In this document: positions 1-10,145 of the stretch, piece by piece
Position numbering within the stretch: position 1 is the stretch's first letter
Layout of the letters: each line of letters opens with the position of its first letter
NCBI RefSeq assembly: GCF_000648235.2
Contig: NZ_AP017977.1
Location: 558,001-622,000, forward strand
Direction of reading: 5' to 3'
Source of the DNA: Neochlamydia sp. S13
Lineage (GTDB): Bacteria; Chlamydiota; Chlamydiia; Chlamydiales; Parachlamydiaceae
Length of the DNA stretch: 64,000 nucleotides
Translations under genes and position numbers: made by a program
Notes under the pieces: generated by a model
Seen by the model: the letters and a program-made list of their open reading frames with translations, nothing else
Told to the model about the DNA's origin: nothing
The model's database searches: none

Positions 1-376
<376 letters not shown>

Positions 377-448
377 AATAATAAAGCTTCTACCTTCACT
401 GCCTTTAAAAAGAGGGAGTGATTCTCTACCCTCTGCCAAGCGTATTAA

Positions 449-488
449 CTATCCATCAAGAGTCTATACTTGATGGATAGTTTTTTTA
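449..488 (+). terminator. Rho-independent terminator after rpoC
   Basis: A perfect 12-bp inverted repeat (449-460 CTATCCATCAAG and 469-480 CTTGATGGATAG) with an 8-nt loop runs directly into seven T residues. It lies 73 bp after the rpoC stop and closes the rpoBC transcription unit. Confidence 0.93.
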
Positions 489-1068
489 TTTAGCAAGAAG
501 TTAAAAAGCTTATCTTTCTTTCTAGTCGCCTTAATACCACGACAGCTTAGATAACTCTCTTTTTTAAAGTCATGGCTACTAGGTCTAATTTAAAGTGTGT
601 ATTTCAAAGAGTATTCGTTTTATCCTCATTAGCTTAAAGTTTATCCCAAACTATTCTTAATCATAAACTTTTAAATAGCTTGATGCGCCGCCATAGAGTT
701 TGGAAAGTTGCCGCTAATAGGAATGAGAAATAAAATGGACTGATTTTTGTAGTAGAGGGATGGGTTTTTTATGGCACGATTCTATTTTTAATTTTGCAAA
801 TGTAAACAAATATTTCCAAGCTTTTTAAGCAAAATTTTTTTGCTGCTCCTTTGCCTTGTAGGTCCTAACCAGGCTTATCGTTTTGCTACTGCTCTTTTAA
901 TCCAGGAAAGTTGTGCGGAAAGATAGACAAAAAAGATAGACACTAAAGAGAAAAACAAGCTTTACCCACCTATGAAAAGCTTATAGGTAGAAAGTTTATA
1001 AAGTTTTTAGATAGAATTTGAAAAAGACTTTAAACTTCCTACCTCGATTGACTAGTGTTAGTAGCTAC
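489..1068. other. Intergenic stretch, no gene seen
   Basis: About 580 AT-rich bases between the rpoC terminator and the 3' end of tal, which faces it. I see no ORF with a plausible ribosome-binding site, no tRNA-like fold and no clear repeat. Confidence 0.5.
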
Positions 1069-2040
1069 TTAGAAAGATAAGCTATAGCTATCAGCCATAT
1101 ATTGCTCGAGTTTAACCAAATCTTCAGCAAATTTGCGTATACCCTCAGCTAATTTTTCTGTAGCCATCGCATTGTCATTTAACATTAAACGAAAACTTTT
1201 CTCATCCAGATTAATTTTTTCTAAGTTCAAATGACGAGCTTGATCAGCATTAAGCTTACGAGGAACAGGGCCTTGAGTATTTTTAAGCTTTTCTAAAAGA
1301 GAAGGGGCTATTGTTAGCAGATCGCAGCCGGCAAGTTCAAGAATTTCATCGACATTGCGGAAACTTGCACCCATCACTTGCGTTTTGTATCCAAATTTTT
1401 TCAAGTAGTTGTAAATTTGGGTAACGGATTGCACACCTGGATCTTCTGAAGGTGCATAACTACTTGCATTTTCATTCTTTTTATACCAGTCTAAAATGCG
1501 CCCTACAAAAGGAGAGATAAGGGTAGCTTTAACGTCCGCACAAGCTATTGCTTGTGGTAAGCTGAATAATAAAGTCATATTACAATGAATGCCTTCATTT
1601 TCAAGTTCTTGCGCTGCTCGTGTGCTTTCCCAGGTAGAAGCTAATTTGATAAGCACGCGTTCCTTTTTGATCCCTGCTTCTTCATATAATTTTATAAGAG
1701 TATGTGCTCTACGAATGCTCTCATCCCTATCAAATGAAAGGCGGGCATCCACTTCCGTTGAAACTCGTCCGGGAACAAGTCGTAAAATTTCTACCCCAAA
1801 GTTAACGAATAACTTGTCCATCATCAAAGTACGCATTTCTTTAGAATTGGCAGCTTTCTTTTTAGCGTATTGGACAGCGTCATCAAGCAAATGTTTATAC
1901 TGCGATTGCTGGGTAGCAGCCAAAATTAAGGAGGGATTAGTTGTAGCATCTGTAGGGGTAAACTTTTTTATAGTCTCAATGTCGCCCGTATCTACCACAA
2001 TAGTAGTTATTTGTTTAAGCTGTTCAAGTTGACTAGACAT
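1069..2040 (-). CDS. tal: Transaldolase
   Basis: Transaldolase moves a dihydroxyacetone unit between sedoheptulose-7-phosphate and glyceraldehyde-3-phosphate in the non-oxidative pentose phosphate pathway. The 323-residue length matches the TalB class. The Schiff-base lysine sits in [10 protein letters not shown] at K132, the same number as in E. coli TalB. The acidic residues expected around D17 (VVDTGD) and E96 (STEVDAR) and the early motif [10 protein letters not shown] are present. The start codon overlaps the end of the upstream Zn-ribbon gene by 8 bp, so the two are probably co-transcribed. Placement next to rpoC and the V-ATPase genes matches Chlamydia. Confidence 0.97.
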   Translation of the reverse strand: MSSQLEQLKQITTIVVDTGDIETIKKFTPTDATTNPSLILAATQQSQYKHLLDDAVQYAKKKAANSKEMRTLMMDKLFVNFGVEILRLVPGRVSTEVDARLSFDRDESIRRAHTLIKLYEEAGIKKERVLIKLASTWESTRAAQELENEGIHCNMTLLFSLPQAIACADVKATLISPFVGRILDWYKKNENASSYAPSEDPGVQSVTQIYNYLKKFGYKTQVMGASFRNVDEILELAGCDLLTIAPSLLEKLKNTQGPVPRKLNADQARHLNLEKINLDEKSFRLMLNDNAMATEKLAEGIRKFAEDLVKLEQYMADSYSLSF

Positions 2041-2419
2041 GATGAATTTCCTTTTCTAAGGGAGTATCTTTAAGAGGTTCTATACGAAACCGGATGCTAA
2101 CAGGTTGATCACCTATTAGCAAGTCTAAACTAGAAGTAAAGCGCGTGAGTAGCAATTTATAAGGAATTTTGACATGTTTATCTAAAAGATCAATACCTAC
2201 TACCGTATTGCCTAAAATCTCTTCTGAATCGATAATTTGGCGGCACAGTAAAGCAAATTTTTTAAGTTGCCTAATCAGTGTTTCATCTTGGAAAACATAT
2301 TTTTTATGGCAGCTAGGGCATTGGATGCTATGACTAAGCTGATCAAGTTCAAAGATCGAGAATGAGACTTGTTGCTGACATTGTTGGCAATCAAACTGAA
2401 GAATATGTCCTTTTTGCAT
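2033..2419 (-). CDS. Small Zn-ribbon protein upstream of tal
   Basis: A 128-residue protein whose N-terminal third carries two CxxC pairs (C11/C14 and C34/C37, separated by 19 residues), the arrangement of a zinc ribbon or rubredoxin-like knuckle. The rest is a mixed alpha/beta region with no motif I recognise. It overlaps tal by 8 bp and is probably translationally coupled to it. The gene at this position in Chlamydia trachomatis was labelled a predicted ferredoxin, as I recall. With only four cysteines in two widely spaced pairs, zinc binding fits better than an iron-sulfur cluster. The function is unknown. Confidence 0.8.
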   Translation of the reverse strand: MQKGHILQFDCQQCQQQVSFSIFELDQLSHSIQCPSCHKKYVFQDETLIRQLKKFALLCRQIIDSEEILGNTVVGIDLLDKHVKIPYKLLLTRFTSSLDLLIGDQPVSIRFRIEPLKDTPLEKEIHHV

Positions 2420-2849
2420 AATTGTTCCTTTTTTTCACAATTTTACAGCTTACCTAGGAATAGAGCAAACTTTTTTAGTCATTTTGAGGGGCTAAACTAG
2501 AAATACTTGCTAGGATTATCTAAATTAGCTAGTTAGAGTTTGAAAGGAAGCAAATTTACAGAAATTGTGAAACTTTTATTATAATAATTTATGGAAAGAA
2601 AAATTGTCTAAATACTATTTGTGCTCTTGGTAGAATTAGAGGTCTCATGCAAGAAAACGTACTCTGTAGATCCTTTGTATTTCCCTGGGAAGCCTCGGAG
2701 CTTTAAGTATGTGGAGTAAAAAATATAGAAAGTGTTTTCTTTTGAAAGAAAATTGCTAAATGAACTTTTACTTGGATCAACTACGACACTAGCTAGATGA
2801 AAAAAGTGAACAAGGAAAATTGAAGGATTTATTTAATTGTTTCTAAAGC
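2420..2849. other. Intergenic stretch, no gene seen
   Basis: AT-rich sequence upstream of the Zn-ribbon gene, which must contain the promoter for that gene and tal. I could not assign a convincing -35/-10 pair. No ORF is supported. Confidence 0.4.
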
Positions 2850-3349
2850 AAAGCAAAAAATAGAGTTCTGATCAAAGAGGAGTTGCCGTTGTTGTTGTAA
2901 GCTTTTTTAATGGCTTCTTCAAGGGTGTGCCCATTGTATGGGTTGCCATGGATGGTTCTAACATCTAAAGCTAGCCCTTCTTGATGAGTAATGACTAGCA
3001 AAGCTTTGCAGCCAAATTCATATTTTTTTCCACTTTGCCTTTAGCAATACATTCTACATGAGGCTCATGCAGGCTGTACACTTTACGAGAATCATTTCTT
3101 TGTTGAGCATAAATACGCCTGATAGTTTCTAAAAAAAACTTTCTGGCTCAAAGGTTTGCTCTTCTGTCTTTCTTTCAAAATCGCGTATTAGCCTTCCTAA
3201 ATAGTTATTCAGCCTTTTTTCTTCTCTTTTAGCTGCTTCCATCCAATCAATTTGGATAGCTGGATAAGAGGATGATCTGGATTAAGTTCATCACTAAAGC
3301 GGGATTTAAAAAGACGGCCTTGTTGGTTATCTAGCTTGATTGGTTTCAT
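2850..3349 (-). pseudogene. Decayed IS5-type transposase, 5' part only
   Basis: Reading the minus strand from an ATG at 3349, the first ~35 codons give a transposase-like N-terminus (KPIKLDNQQGRLF, then DELNPDHPLIQLSKLIGWKQL). The frame then breaks, and later pieces in other frames read YSLHEPHVECIAKGKV, KYEFGCKALLVITHQEGLALDV and IHGNPYNGHTLEEAI. These are hallmark strings of an IS5-family DDE transposase, including the KYEFG and GNPYDGHTL regions. At least three frameshifts are needed, and the C-terminal catalytic part is missing. It is a different element from the two IS copies at 20 and 25 kb. Confidence 0.82.
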
Positions 3350-3473
3350 AGCAAACTTTGCAAGAAATTAACAGCTTTACAATGATTTATGCGTAAAGAA
3401 ATCATATTAACTAGGAGAAAAAAGGCTCTCAAAATCTTGTTTAAGCAAGAAACACCCTTTAAATCATGTTGAA

Positions 3474-3977
3474 CTAAGTTAGCTTGCTGTAATGGGCTAT
3501 AAAATGCTCGTTGGTAAGTACGGTCGATCGATTGGATACAAATATTGTTACTTTTTTATGATCAAGAAGTGAGGAGATGATTAATGAACAGGCCTTTTCT
3601 GGTAATAAAATACGCTGGTTACCTTGGAGAAGAAAGGCCGAATAGCAGTGCTCTTGATCATCCACATGAATAGCGACGGGAAGAATAGCGTGTTCAGACG
3701 AGTCTTTTTGTTCAGCTTGAAATTCTAAACCTTTAGCATTAAGGTAGATTAACTTTTCCCGAGAGGTTTTAATGATATCTACCTCTACTTCAGAAAATTC
3801 GTTCTCAGGAGGAAGGTATAAACGTGATCCTGTAAATTCGCAAGAGGAGGCTTTATTGCATTTAAGCTTCCACTTCCTCATAGATGTTGAACAGGAGGAG
3901 AGTAAAACGAGCAAGAAAAGGGCTAGACGGGCCCCTTTCTTTGTAATCTTTTTGCATGGTCGTATTATTTCATGCAT
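3474..3977 (-). CDS. Putative lipoprotein of unknown function
   Basis: A 167-residue protein with a basic N-terminus, a hydrophobic core (LALFLLVLL) and a lipobox LSSC with the lipidated cysteine predicted at C29. It is therefore likely exported and anchored in an envelope membrane. The mature part is beta-rich, with several further cysteines (C39, C46, and two later ones), and matches no family I recognise. It lies 11 bp downstream of the small His-rich exported gene in the same orientation, so the two are likely co-transcribed. The start has no strong Shine-Dalgarno sequence, consistent with coupling. Confidence 0.7.
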   Translation of the reverse strand: MHEIIRPCKKITKKGARLALFLLVLLSSCSTSMRKWKLKCNKASSCEFTGSRLYLPPENEFSEVEVDIIKTSREKLIYLNAKGLEFQAEQKDSSEHAILPVAIHVDDQEHCYSAFLLQGNQRILLPEKACSLIISSLLDHKKVTIFVSNRSTVLTNEHFIAHYSKLT

Positions 3978-3988
3978 TACGATGTAAA

Positions 3989-4225
3989 TTAATGCGCGTG
4001 GCCGTGTCCATGTCCGTGGCTTCTATTCTGTACTGCTACAGCAATAATAGCAACAGCTGCAATGGTTCCAAGTGCAATCGCTGGAGCTAAGCTATGGGCT
4101 TGGCGAGATTCTTCATAGCAAATTCCACCCACGTTGCTAACATATTCTTGAGCATTGATATCTACAGTAGAACCACATATCGCTAACAGAGTTGTCAAGG
4201 CAATCATCTTTTTGAATTTTTTCAT
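3989..4225 (-). CDS. Small exported protein with histidine-rich tail
   Basis: A 78-residue protein with an N-terminal signal-like segment (residues 1-25, cleavage plausible after INA), a short polar stretch, a second hydrophobic segment around residues 47-67 (PAIALGTIAAVAIIAVAV) and a C-terminal tail of alternating H and G. The gene has a good RBS (aggag, about 7 nt upstream of the ATG). The His/Gly tail could bind divalent metal, which is an inference from composition only. It leads the two-gene unit with the lipoprotein. No family recognised. Confidence 0.68.
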   Translation of the reverse strand: MKKFKKMIALTTLLAICGSTVDINAQEYVSNVGGICYEESRQAHSLAPAIALGTIAAVAIIAVAVQNRSHGHGHGHAH

Positions 4226-4425
4226 GTTTACGTACTCCTTTGGTACCTGGTGTTGGTGTTAAAAATTATAAATATATGCGTCAATGCTGTTATGGCATAT
4301 AAAATCATTTTCTGCAATTTTTTTTCTTTCCTTTAATATTAGCTTTTGAGGAAAAATTTTTTTTCTCCTTGTGTATCAGAGAGATATAAAGTTAAAAATC
4401 TTCTTTTTCTTTTGCTGTTTTCCTT

Positions 4426-5247
4426 CTAATTCAGTAGCTTAGTGTAATAGTTTGCAATTAAAGCGTTTTGTTCTTCATTGCTGAGCTCATTATAATTGCT
4501 TTTTAGCATGGTTTTAAATGGGCTCCAATGATTGCTCTGAAACTCAGGGTTGTGAAAAATTTGCTCATTCCAGTTAGCTTGAGAGAGAAAAGAGGGTGTA
4601 GCCTGTGCCTTAGCTAAAGCCGCATCGAAAGCCTTTTGAATTTTTGCAAAAGTACTTTCAAGATGGGCTTTTTTCATAGGATCTTTTACAACATCTAAAA
4701 TGTCATCATAGATCTGTAAGGAGCGTAAGGCTTTGTAAAACTCCTGATAAAACCTGCCGAATTCATTTTTAGCTGCAGTCGCAGTCAGGACATAAGCGCA
4801 CTTGTTTCTGACAATAATAGCATGCATAAGTTTTTCTCCGCCCCATTTTGAGCGCATTTCGACTTGCGATAAACTAGCCTCGCCTGCTTTTGTTTTTAAC
4901 ATCCCCAAGTCTTTCCAACTATCTCCATGCGCCTCATTAATTCTCTTTACACTTTTCAAGTAATCCTTAAGTGTGCCATTATAAGGTTCAATCATTAAAT
5001 TCATGGTTGGAGGCATTTCATTTTGCACTTTAGGCCCAACTACCATATATTTGATATGCGAAGATAAAGCCTCTTGGTCCGCTGTCAGCCATCCCTTGGG
5101 TGGAATGAAAATAGCTATACTAGGGGAGTCAGAACTGCGGCCTATTCTTGAAGAGACCAATTCTTCAACGGCCTCTAATCGGCTAAGTAAAGTTAGACTC
5201 AAACCTATTAAAGAAATAGAGTGTAAAAATTTATATAATTTTTTCAT
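4426..5247 (-). CDS. Exported protein of unknown function
   Basis: A 273-residue protein starting with a clear signal peptide (KKLYKFLHSISLIGLSLTLLSRLEA). The mature N-terminal half (residues ~45-180) begins FIPPKGW and has the feel of a PsbP/DUF1795-like fold: alternating strands, ending TATAAKNEFGRFYQEFYKALRSL. The C-terminal third is helical. The gene is transcribed away from atpE. In C. trachomatis a hypothetical protein of similar size occupies the equivalent place beside atpE, so this may be its positional counterpart. That is from memory and unverified. Confidence 0.7.
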   Translation of the reverse strand: MKKLYKFLHSISLIGLSLTLLSRLEAVEELVSSRIGRSSDSPSIAIFIPPKGWLTADQEALSSHIKYMVVGPKVQNEMPPTMNLMIEPYNGTLKDYLKSVKRINEAHGDSWKDLGMLKTKAGEASLSQVEMRSKWGGEKLMHAIIVRNKCAYVLTATAAKNEFGRFYQEFYKALRSLQIYDDILDVVKDPMKKAHLESTFAKIQKAFDAALAKAQATPSFLSQANWNEQIFHNPEFQSNHWSPFKTMLKSNYNELSNEEQNALIANYYTKLLN

Positions 5248-5407
5248 AGGTCCTTAAGTAGGAGAAACTAGATAATTTATTACCATGGCAGATATATTTT
5301 TAGCGAGCAAAATGTCTTGAAAAAATCTAAGTAAGCAAAATAACATTCCGAATAACAATGGCTCTTTTCCCCTTTGGCATCTTTATTTTTTAAAGCTGTC
5401 AGATTTA

Positions 5408-5413
5408 TATAAT
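5408..5413 (+). promoter_or_regulatory. Candidate -10 box of the V-ATPase operon
   Basis: A perfect TATAAT lies 36 bp upstream of the preferred atpE start, in the 196-bp divergent region between the exported protein and atpE. No good -35 is seen 16-18 bp upstream, so the promoter may be of the weak, spacer-dependent kind common in chlamydiae. Confidence 0.45.
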
Positions 5414-5443
5414 GAGAGATAACACCGCTAGAGGATGAGTACA

Positions 5444-6070
5444 ATGAAGACACTAGAAAAAGGTCAAGATAAAATAAAAAAAATTTCCGAGCAATTAAGA
5501 AGCGAGATTTTAGAACCTGCAAAAGAAGAAGCTAAAAAAATCATCCAAGAAGCTGAGCAAAAAGCTGATCATATCATTGAAGAAGCCGAAAAACATGTGG
5601 AAACTTTAATTCAGGCTGGACGTAAAACTCTTGAACAAGAACGCCATGTATTCCATTCATCTCTACAACAAGCCTCTAAGCAATCTTTAGAAGCCCTCAA
5701 GCAAGCAATCGAGCATAATCTTTTTAATGATCAACTCAATACGCTACTTAATCAGTCAACGATTAACCCCCGAGTGATCGCTGATCTAATTGCTGCTTTG
5801 ATAAAAGCCATAGAGAAGGAAGGACTAGCCGGAGATTTGTCGGTCGTTGTGCCGCATACTGTCTCTACTCAAGAAGTCAATGATTTACTAGCTGATGGTA
5901 TCCTTAAGCGCTTGAAAGATCAAAGTGTGGTGGTAGGAGACTTTAAAGGCGGAGTAAGAATAAAATTCATTGACAAAAGCTTAACAATCGATATGAGTGA
6001 TGAAACTTTGAAAGATTTAATCTCACGTTATGTACGTAAAGACTTTCGCAAATTCTTTTTTGGTAGTTAA
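5444..6070 (+). CDS. atpE: V-type ATP synthase subunit E
   Basis: Peripheral-stalk subunit of the V/A-type ATPase. The protein has a long charged N-terminal helix (EEAKKIIQEAEQKADHIIEEAEKHVETL) and a globular C-terminal domain with GVRIKFIDKSLTIDMSDETLKDLISRYVRKDFRKF, the layout and length (~208 aa) of chlamydial AtpE. I chose the ATG at 5444 because GAGG at 5431-5434 is spaced correctly for it. A second ATG three codons earlier (5435) would abut that motif. First gene of a seven-gene operon. Confidence 0.95.
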   Translation: MKTLEKGQDKIKKISEQLRSEILEPAKEEAKKIIQEAEQKADHIIEEAEKHVETLIQAGRKTLEQERHVFHSSLQQASKQSLEALKQAIEHNLFNDQLNTLLNQSTINPRVIADLIAALIKAIEKEGLAGDLSVVVPHTVSTQEVNDLLADGILKRLKDQSVVVGDFKGGVRIKFIDKSLTIDMSDETLKDLISRYVRKDFRKFFFGS

Positions 6071-6075
6071 GCGCT

Positions 6076-6861
6076 ATGAATCGTCAATACTATTTTGTAG
6101 GAACTTTATTACCTCCTCTTCATTTAGGTGAAAAGCCTGACATAAGTTGGAGAGATTTGCAAAGATTACTAGTGGATAATCTGTCTGAAGCTGACTATGC
6201 CCAAACCCAAGTTTTAAGGCGTTATTATGATCTCCTTAATATTCGTTCTTATCTAAAAAAAGAACCTATCGATAAATATGGTAACCTAGACTTGAACGAG
6301 CTAGAAGAAACCATAGTAGATGAGGCGGCTTTATTTCCTTCTTATATGATGGAATATTTAGAGCGCTATGAGAGCAAAGAAGCTCGTATTGATCATTTTC
6401 CGCAGCTTATGGCAGCTTTTTTCAGAGAAGAGGTGGCAAGCACTCAAGGCTTTCTAAAAAGTTACCTTAGTTTTGAGAGAAACTTACGACTCATTCTAAC
6501 CGCCTATAGAGCAAAAAGATTAGAACGCGATATGGCTAAAGAGCTTCAATTTGAAAATCTCGAGGAAGATATAGTGGTGCAATTAATTTCTCAAAAAGAT
6601 TCTAAAACATTTGAGCCTCCAGCGGGTTTTGAGGAATTAAAAGCCATTCTGGATGAGAAATATAATACTCCTTTAGCTTTACAAAAAGCATTAAATGAAT
6701 ATCGTTTAAAAACCCTTGAAAAGATAAGAAGCTTAAATGTCTTTTCCTTTGATAGCATATTAGCTTATCTAGCTAGCTTTATTCTCGTTGAGAAGTGGAG
6801 TGCTTTAGACAAAGAACAGGGATTACAAATTGTGGATACTATCATTAAAGGAAAACTATGA
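6076..6861 (+). CDS. DUF2764 V-ATPase operon protein (possible subunit C)
   Basis: A 261-residue, helix-rich soluble protein lying 5 bp after atpE and overlapping atpA by 4 bp (ATGA), hence part of the operon. It starts NRQYYFVGTLLPPLHLGEKPDISW, which fits the DUF2764 family found in chlamydial and Bacteroidetes-type V-ATPase operons. The operon otherwise lacks subunit C, the socket linking the rotor to the K ring. This position and an all-helical makeup suggest it fills that role (inference). No catalytic motif is seen. Confidence 0.85.
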   Translation: MNRQYYFVGTLLPPLHLGEKPDISWRDLQRLLVDNLSEADYAQTQVLRRYYDLLNIRSYLKKEPIDKYGNLDLNELEETIVDEAALFPSYMMEYLERYESKEARIDHFPQLMAAFFREEVASTQGFLKSYLSFERNLRLILTAYRAKRLERDMAKELQFENLEEDIVVQLISQKDSKTFEPPAGFEELKAILDEKYNTPLALQKALNEYRLKTLEKIRSLNVFSFDSILAYLASFILVEKWSALDKEQGLQIVDTIIKGKL

Positions 6862-8642
6862 CCGCTAATACAACAGTAGAACAAGAAAAAATAAGCTCGA
6901 GTAAAGGAAAAGTTGTTAAAGCATTTGGCAACTTACTGCAGGTGCAATTTGAAGGTCATATTCGTCAGGGCGAGATAGCTATGGTTCAGGTGCAGGGCAT
7001 TGAGCTTAAGGCAGAGGTAATTGAAATTATTGGAAACGAAGCTAAAGTTCAAGTGTATGAAGATACGATGGGAATTGAATATGGCACTCCTGTTAGATTC
7101 ATGGGAGAGCTGCTTGAAGCTGAGTTGGGCCCTGGCCTGTTAACCTCTATTTTAGATGGTCTTCAAAATCCTTTGGAAAATGTGGCAGATGTAGCAGGCT
7201 TTTTTTTATCAAGGGGAGTCTATCTTCCTGCCTTGGATAGGCAACGTCATTGGGAATATCTACCTGTAGCTAAGATAGGCGATGTTCTAACAAGAGGAGA
7301 TACCCTAGGCACCACTATTGAAGAGCGTTTCAAGCATCATATCATGTTACCTTTTTCCCATTTTGGAAAATATAAAATCACTTGGGTCATTAAGCCAGGG
7401 ACTTACTGTATTGATACTGTAGTAGCTAAGGCAACGGATGAAAACGGCCATGAGCATCAGTTTACAATGGTACAAAAATGGCCGATTAAAAATTCACTGT
7501 TTGAGGGTGAAAAGATTAAACCTTCTAAAATGATGGACACGGGCTTAAGAATTATTGATACACAATTTCCTTTGATGAAAGGAGGCACTTTTTGCAGCCC
7601 AGGGCCATTTGGAGCAGGTAAGACAGTACTTCAGCATCACCTTTCAAAATTTTCTTCCGTAGACATCGTTGTTTTGGTAGCCTGCGGGGAACGTGCAGGC
7701 GAAGTGGTAGAAATTTTGCGAGAGTTTCCTCATTTAATCGATCCCCATACCGATCAAACTTTAATGACTCGTACAGTAATTATATGTAATACTTCTTCCA
7801 TGCCTGTTGCGGCACGCGAATCATCAATCTATATGGGTATTACCATTGCTGAATATTATCGTCAAATGGGCTTAGATATTCTTCTGTTAGCTGATTCTAC
7901 TTCTCGCTGGGCGCAAGCTCTAAGAGAGATGTCTGGACGGCTTGAAGAGATTCCTGGCGAAGAGGCCTTCCCTGCCTATTTAGCCTCTCGTATTGCTGAT
8001 TTTTATGAGCGCTCAGGAGCTGTCTCTTTAAAAAATGGAAAGCAAGGTTCAGTCACTATTGGAGGAGCTGTATCACCCGCAGGAGGTAACTTTGAAGAAC
8101 CTGTAACCCAAGCAACTTTAGCGGTTGTAGGAGCGTTTTTAGGTCTCTCAAGGGAACGTTCTGATTCTCGAAGATATCCAGCGATTGATCCTTTGATCTC
8201 TTGGTCTAAGTATATCGATCAAGTAAGTCAGGAACTTGACGAGGAATGTGAAGGGTGGGGAGAGATGGTCCAGACAGCGGAGATGATCTTACGCAAAGGC
8301 TATGAAATTGGTAAGCGTATGGAAGTAGTCGGCGAGGAGGGCACCGCGATTGAAGACATGGTAATCTTCCTTAAGGCCGAACTTTATGATTTTGCTTATT
8401 TACAACAAAATGCTTTTGATAAAGAAGATGCTTATTCTCCTCTCAAAAGGCAGATTGCTACTTTTAAATTAATCAACAAAATTTTTGGCAAGCCCTTTAG
8501 ATTTACTACTCATCATGAGGCACGCCAATATTTTATCAGCCTTCAGAACCAGATAAAAAATATGAATTTTATGTCGACAACTTCAAGCCACTATCGTGAA
8601 ACATTTGCCCGTATTGAGCAACTTATTGAAAAAGCAAACTAA
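6858..8642 (+). CDS. atpA: V-type ATP synthase subunit A (catalytic)
   Basis: The 594-residue catalytic subunit. It has an N-terminal beta-barrel ([16 protein letters not shown]), the A-subunit-specific insert (~residues 120-190), Walker A GPFGAGKT followed by VLQHH, the catalytic glutamate region [10 protein letters not shown], Walker B-like [30 protein letters not shown], and [12 protein letters not shown]. These motifs and the length identify the V/A-type A subunit rather than an F-type beta subunit. The start overlaps the preceding gene by 4 bp. It couples ATP hydrolysis or synthesis to ion movement through subunits I and K. Confidence 0.98.
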   Translation: MTANTTVEQEKISSSKGKVVKAFGNLLQVQFEGHIRQGEIAMVQVQGIELKAEVIEIIGNEAKVQVYEDTMGIEYGTPVRFMGELLEAELGPGLLTSILDGLQNPLENVADVAGFFLSRGVYLPALDRQRHWEYLPVAKIGDVLTRGDTLGTTIEERFKHHIMLPFSHFGKYKITWVIKPGTYCIDTVVAKATDENGHEHQFTMVQKWPIKNSLFEGEKIKPSKMMDTGLRIIDTQFPLMKGGTFCSPGPFGAGKTVLQHHLSKFSSVDIVVLVACGERAGEVVEILREFPHLIDPHTDQTLMTRTVIICNTSSMPVAARESSIYMGITIAEYYRQMGLDILLLADSTSRWAQALREMSGRLEEIPGEEAFPAYLASRIADFYERSGAVSLKNGKQGSVTIGGAVSPAGGNFEEPVTQATLAVVGAFLGLSRERSDSRRYPAIDPLISWSKYIDQVSQELDEECEGWGEMVQTAEMILRKGYEIGKRMEVVGEEGTAIEDMVIFLKAELYDFAYLQQNAFDKEDAYSPLKRQIATFKLINKIFGKPFRFTTHHEARQYFISLQNQIKNMNFMSTTSSHYRETFARIEQLIEKAN

Positions 8643-8655
8643 AAGGTCAGCTGAG

Positions 8656-9975
8656 ATGAAAAAAGTCTATGAAAGAATTAATGACATGCGGGGAAATCTG
8701 ATTACTCTTATCGCGACGGATGTCAGCTTAGGAGAGTTAGCCCGAATTGACTTGCAAGATGGGCGTAGCGTCTATGCTTCCGTCTTAAGGATTGAGGGAG
8801 AGCGGGTGACCTTACAAGTCTTCCAAAATACGCGCGGTATTTCTACTCAGGATAAAGTGATTTTTTTAAAACGTCAGATGCAAGCAGCTTTTGGTGATGC
8901 TCTTTTAGGACGTCGATTAGGTGGTTCTGGCCTTCCCATTGATGGAGGCCCAGAAATTTTTGGTGAAAGTATCAACATTGGTACTCCCTCATTTAATCCT
9001 GTCAAGAGAATCGTCCCTCGTCAAATGGTACGTACTAACATCCCCATGATCGACGTCTTTAACTGCTTAGTTAAATCCCAAAAAATACCCATTTTTTCAG
9101 TGGCAGGCGAACCTTATAATCCTCTTTTAATGCGCATTGCTAATCAAACCGATGCAGACGTCGTGATTTTAGGGGGCATGGGGCTTACATTTAAAGATTA
9201 TCAAGCCTTTATTGATAATGCTGAGGCTTCAGGTTCGTTAAATAAAACCGTTATGTTTATCCATCGGGCTACAGATCCGGCGGTAGAGTGTTTGCTTGTA
9301 CCAGATATGGCTCTCGCTTGCGCTGAAAGGTTTGCTATTGAGGGCAAACATGTTCTAGTTTTGCTAACAGACATGACTTCTTTTGCAGATTCGATTAAAG
9401 AAATAGCCATCACCATGGACCAAGTTCCTTCAAATAGAGGCTACCCAGGCTCCTTATATTCTGATTTAGCTTCTCGATATGAAAAAGCTGTCTTAATTGA
9501 AGGGAGTGGCTCTATCACTATTGTAGGAGTTACCACAATGCCTGGAGATGATGTGACTCATCCAGTACCTGACAATACGGGCTATATTACTGAAGGCCAG
9601 TTTTATCTTCATAATCGTCAAATTGATCCCTTTGGCTCACTCTCTCGCTTAAAGCAGCTAGTGATTGGCCATGTGACTCGAGAAGATCATGGGGATCTAG
9701 CCAATGGCATGATTCGGCTTTACGCAGAATCTAAGAAAGCTAAAGAGCGTCAAGGCATGGGTTTTAAGCTCTCTCATTGGGATGAGCAGCTGATTCATTA
9801 TGCGCAGTTATTTGAAGAGCGTATGATGAAATTAGAAGTTAATCTTACTATCGAAGAAGCTTTGGACTTAGGATGGCGTATTCTAGCTGAATGTTTCAAA
9901 TCCGAGGAAATCGGTATTAAACAAGCTTTAGTGACCAAATATTGGCCTTCTAATGTAGGGACAGAGGTAGGATAA
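8656..9975 (+). CDS. atpB: V-type ATP synthase subunit B
   Basis: Non-catalytic nucleotide-site subunit. The sequence has the barrel start [18 protein letters not shown], the degenerate P-loop region [18 protein letters not shown] (no GKT), and [39 protein letters not shown] and [19 protein letters not shown], all V-type B signatures. I chose ATG 8656 (439 aa, [10 protein letters not shown]) because AAAAGG sits about 9 nt upstream and the length matches chlamydial AtpB. A start at 8596 would overlap atpA by 47 bp and add 20 residues unlike the family. Confidence 0.97.
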   Translation: MKKVYERINDMRGNLITLIATDVSLGELARIDLQDGRSVYASVLRIEGERVTLQVFQNTRGISTQDKVIFLKRQMQAAFGDALLGRRLGGSGLPIDGGPEIFGESINIGTPSFNPVKRIVPRQMVRTNIPMIDVFNCLVKSQKIPIFSVAGEPYNPLLMRIANQTDADVVILGGMGLTFKDYQAFIDNAEASGSLNKTVMFIHRATDPAVECLLVPDMALACAERFAIEGKHVLVLLTDMTSFADSIKEIAITMDQVPSNRGYPGSLYSDLASRYEKAVLIEGSGSITIVGVTTMPGDDVTHPVPDNTGYITEGQFYLHNRQIDPFGSLSRLKQLVIGHVTREDHGDLANGMIRLYAESKKAKERQGMGFKLSHWDEQLIHYAQLFEERMMKLEVNLTIEEALDLGWRILAECFKSEEIGIKQALVTKYWPSNVGTEVG

Positions 9976-10067
9976 AGGCAGAAAGAAGGGAGTAAAATTA
10001 GCTGGCAAAATTATTTACAACAATGCAACTTAAACGGTTAAAAATGTTGTGACCTTCTTTTTTTGCT

Positions 10068-10083
10068 CGTTAATTTATTAACG
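10068..10083. repeat. Palindrome in the atpB-atpD gap
   Basis: The only sizeable gap inside the ATPase operon (9976-10145, 170 bp) holds a perfect 16-nt hairpin CGTTAA-TTTA-TTAACG, preceded by an 8-nt T-rich run at 10057-10064 and a weaker ACAACA/TGTTGT pair. This could be a processing or attenuation site, or a place where an internal promoter starts. Confidence 0.45.
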
Positions 10084-10145
10084 TGTTTGGATTGTGGGCT
10101 ATCGAATCTGCTGGGATAGATGCTTAAATAATGTAGGAGTGAAAG

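Noticed and set aside
8596-8655. N-terminal extension of atpB
   Set aside because: It overlaps atpA by 47 bp and adds 20 residues unlike other B subunits. The ATG at 8656 has the proper RBS.
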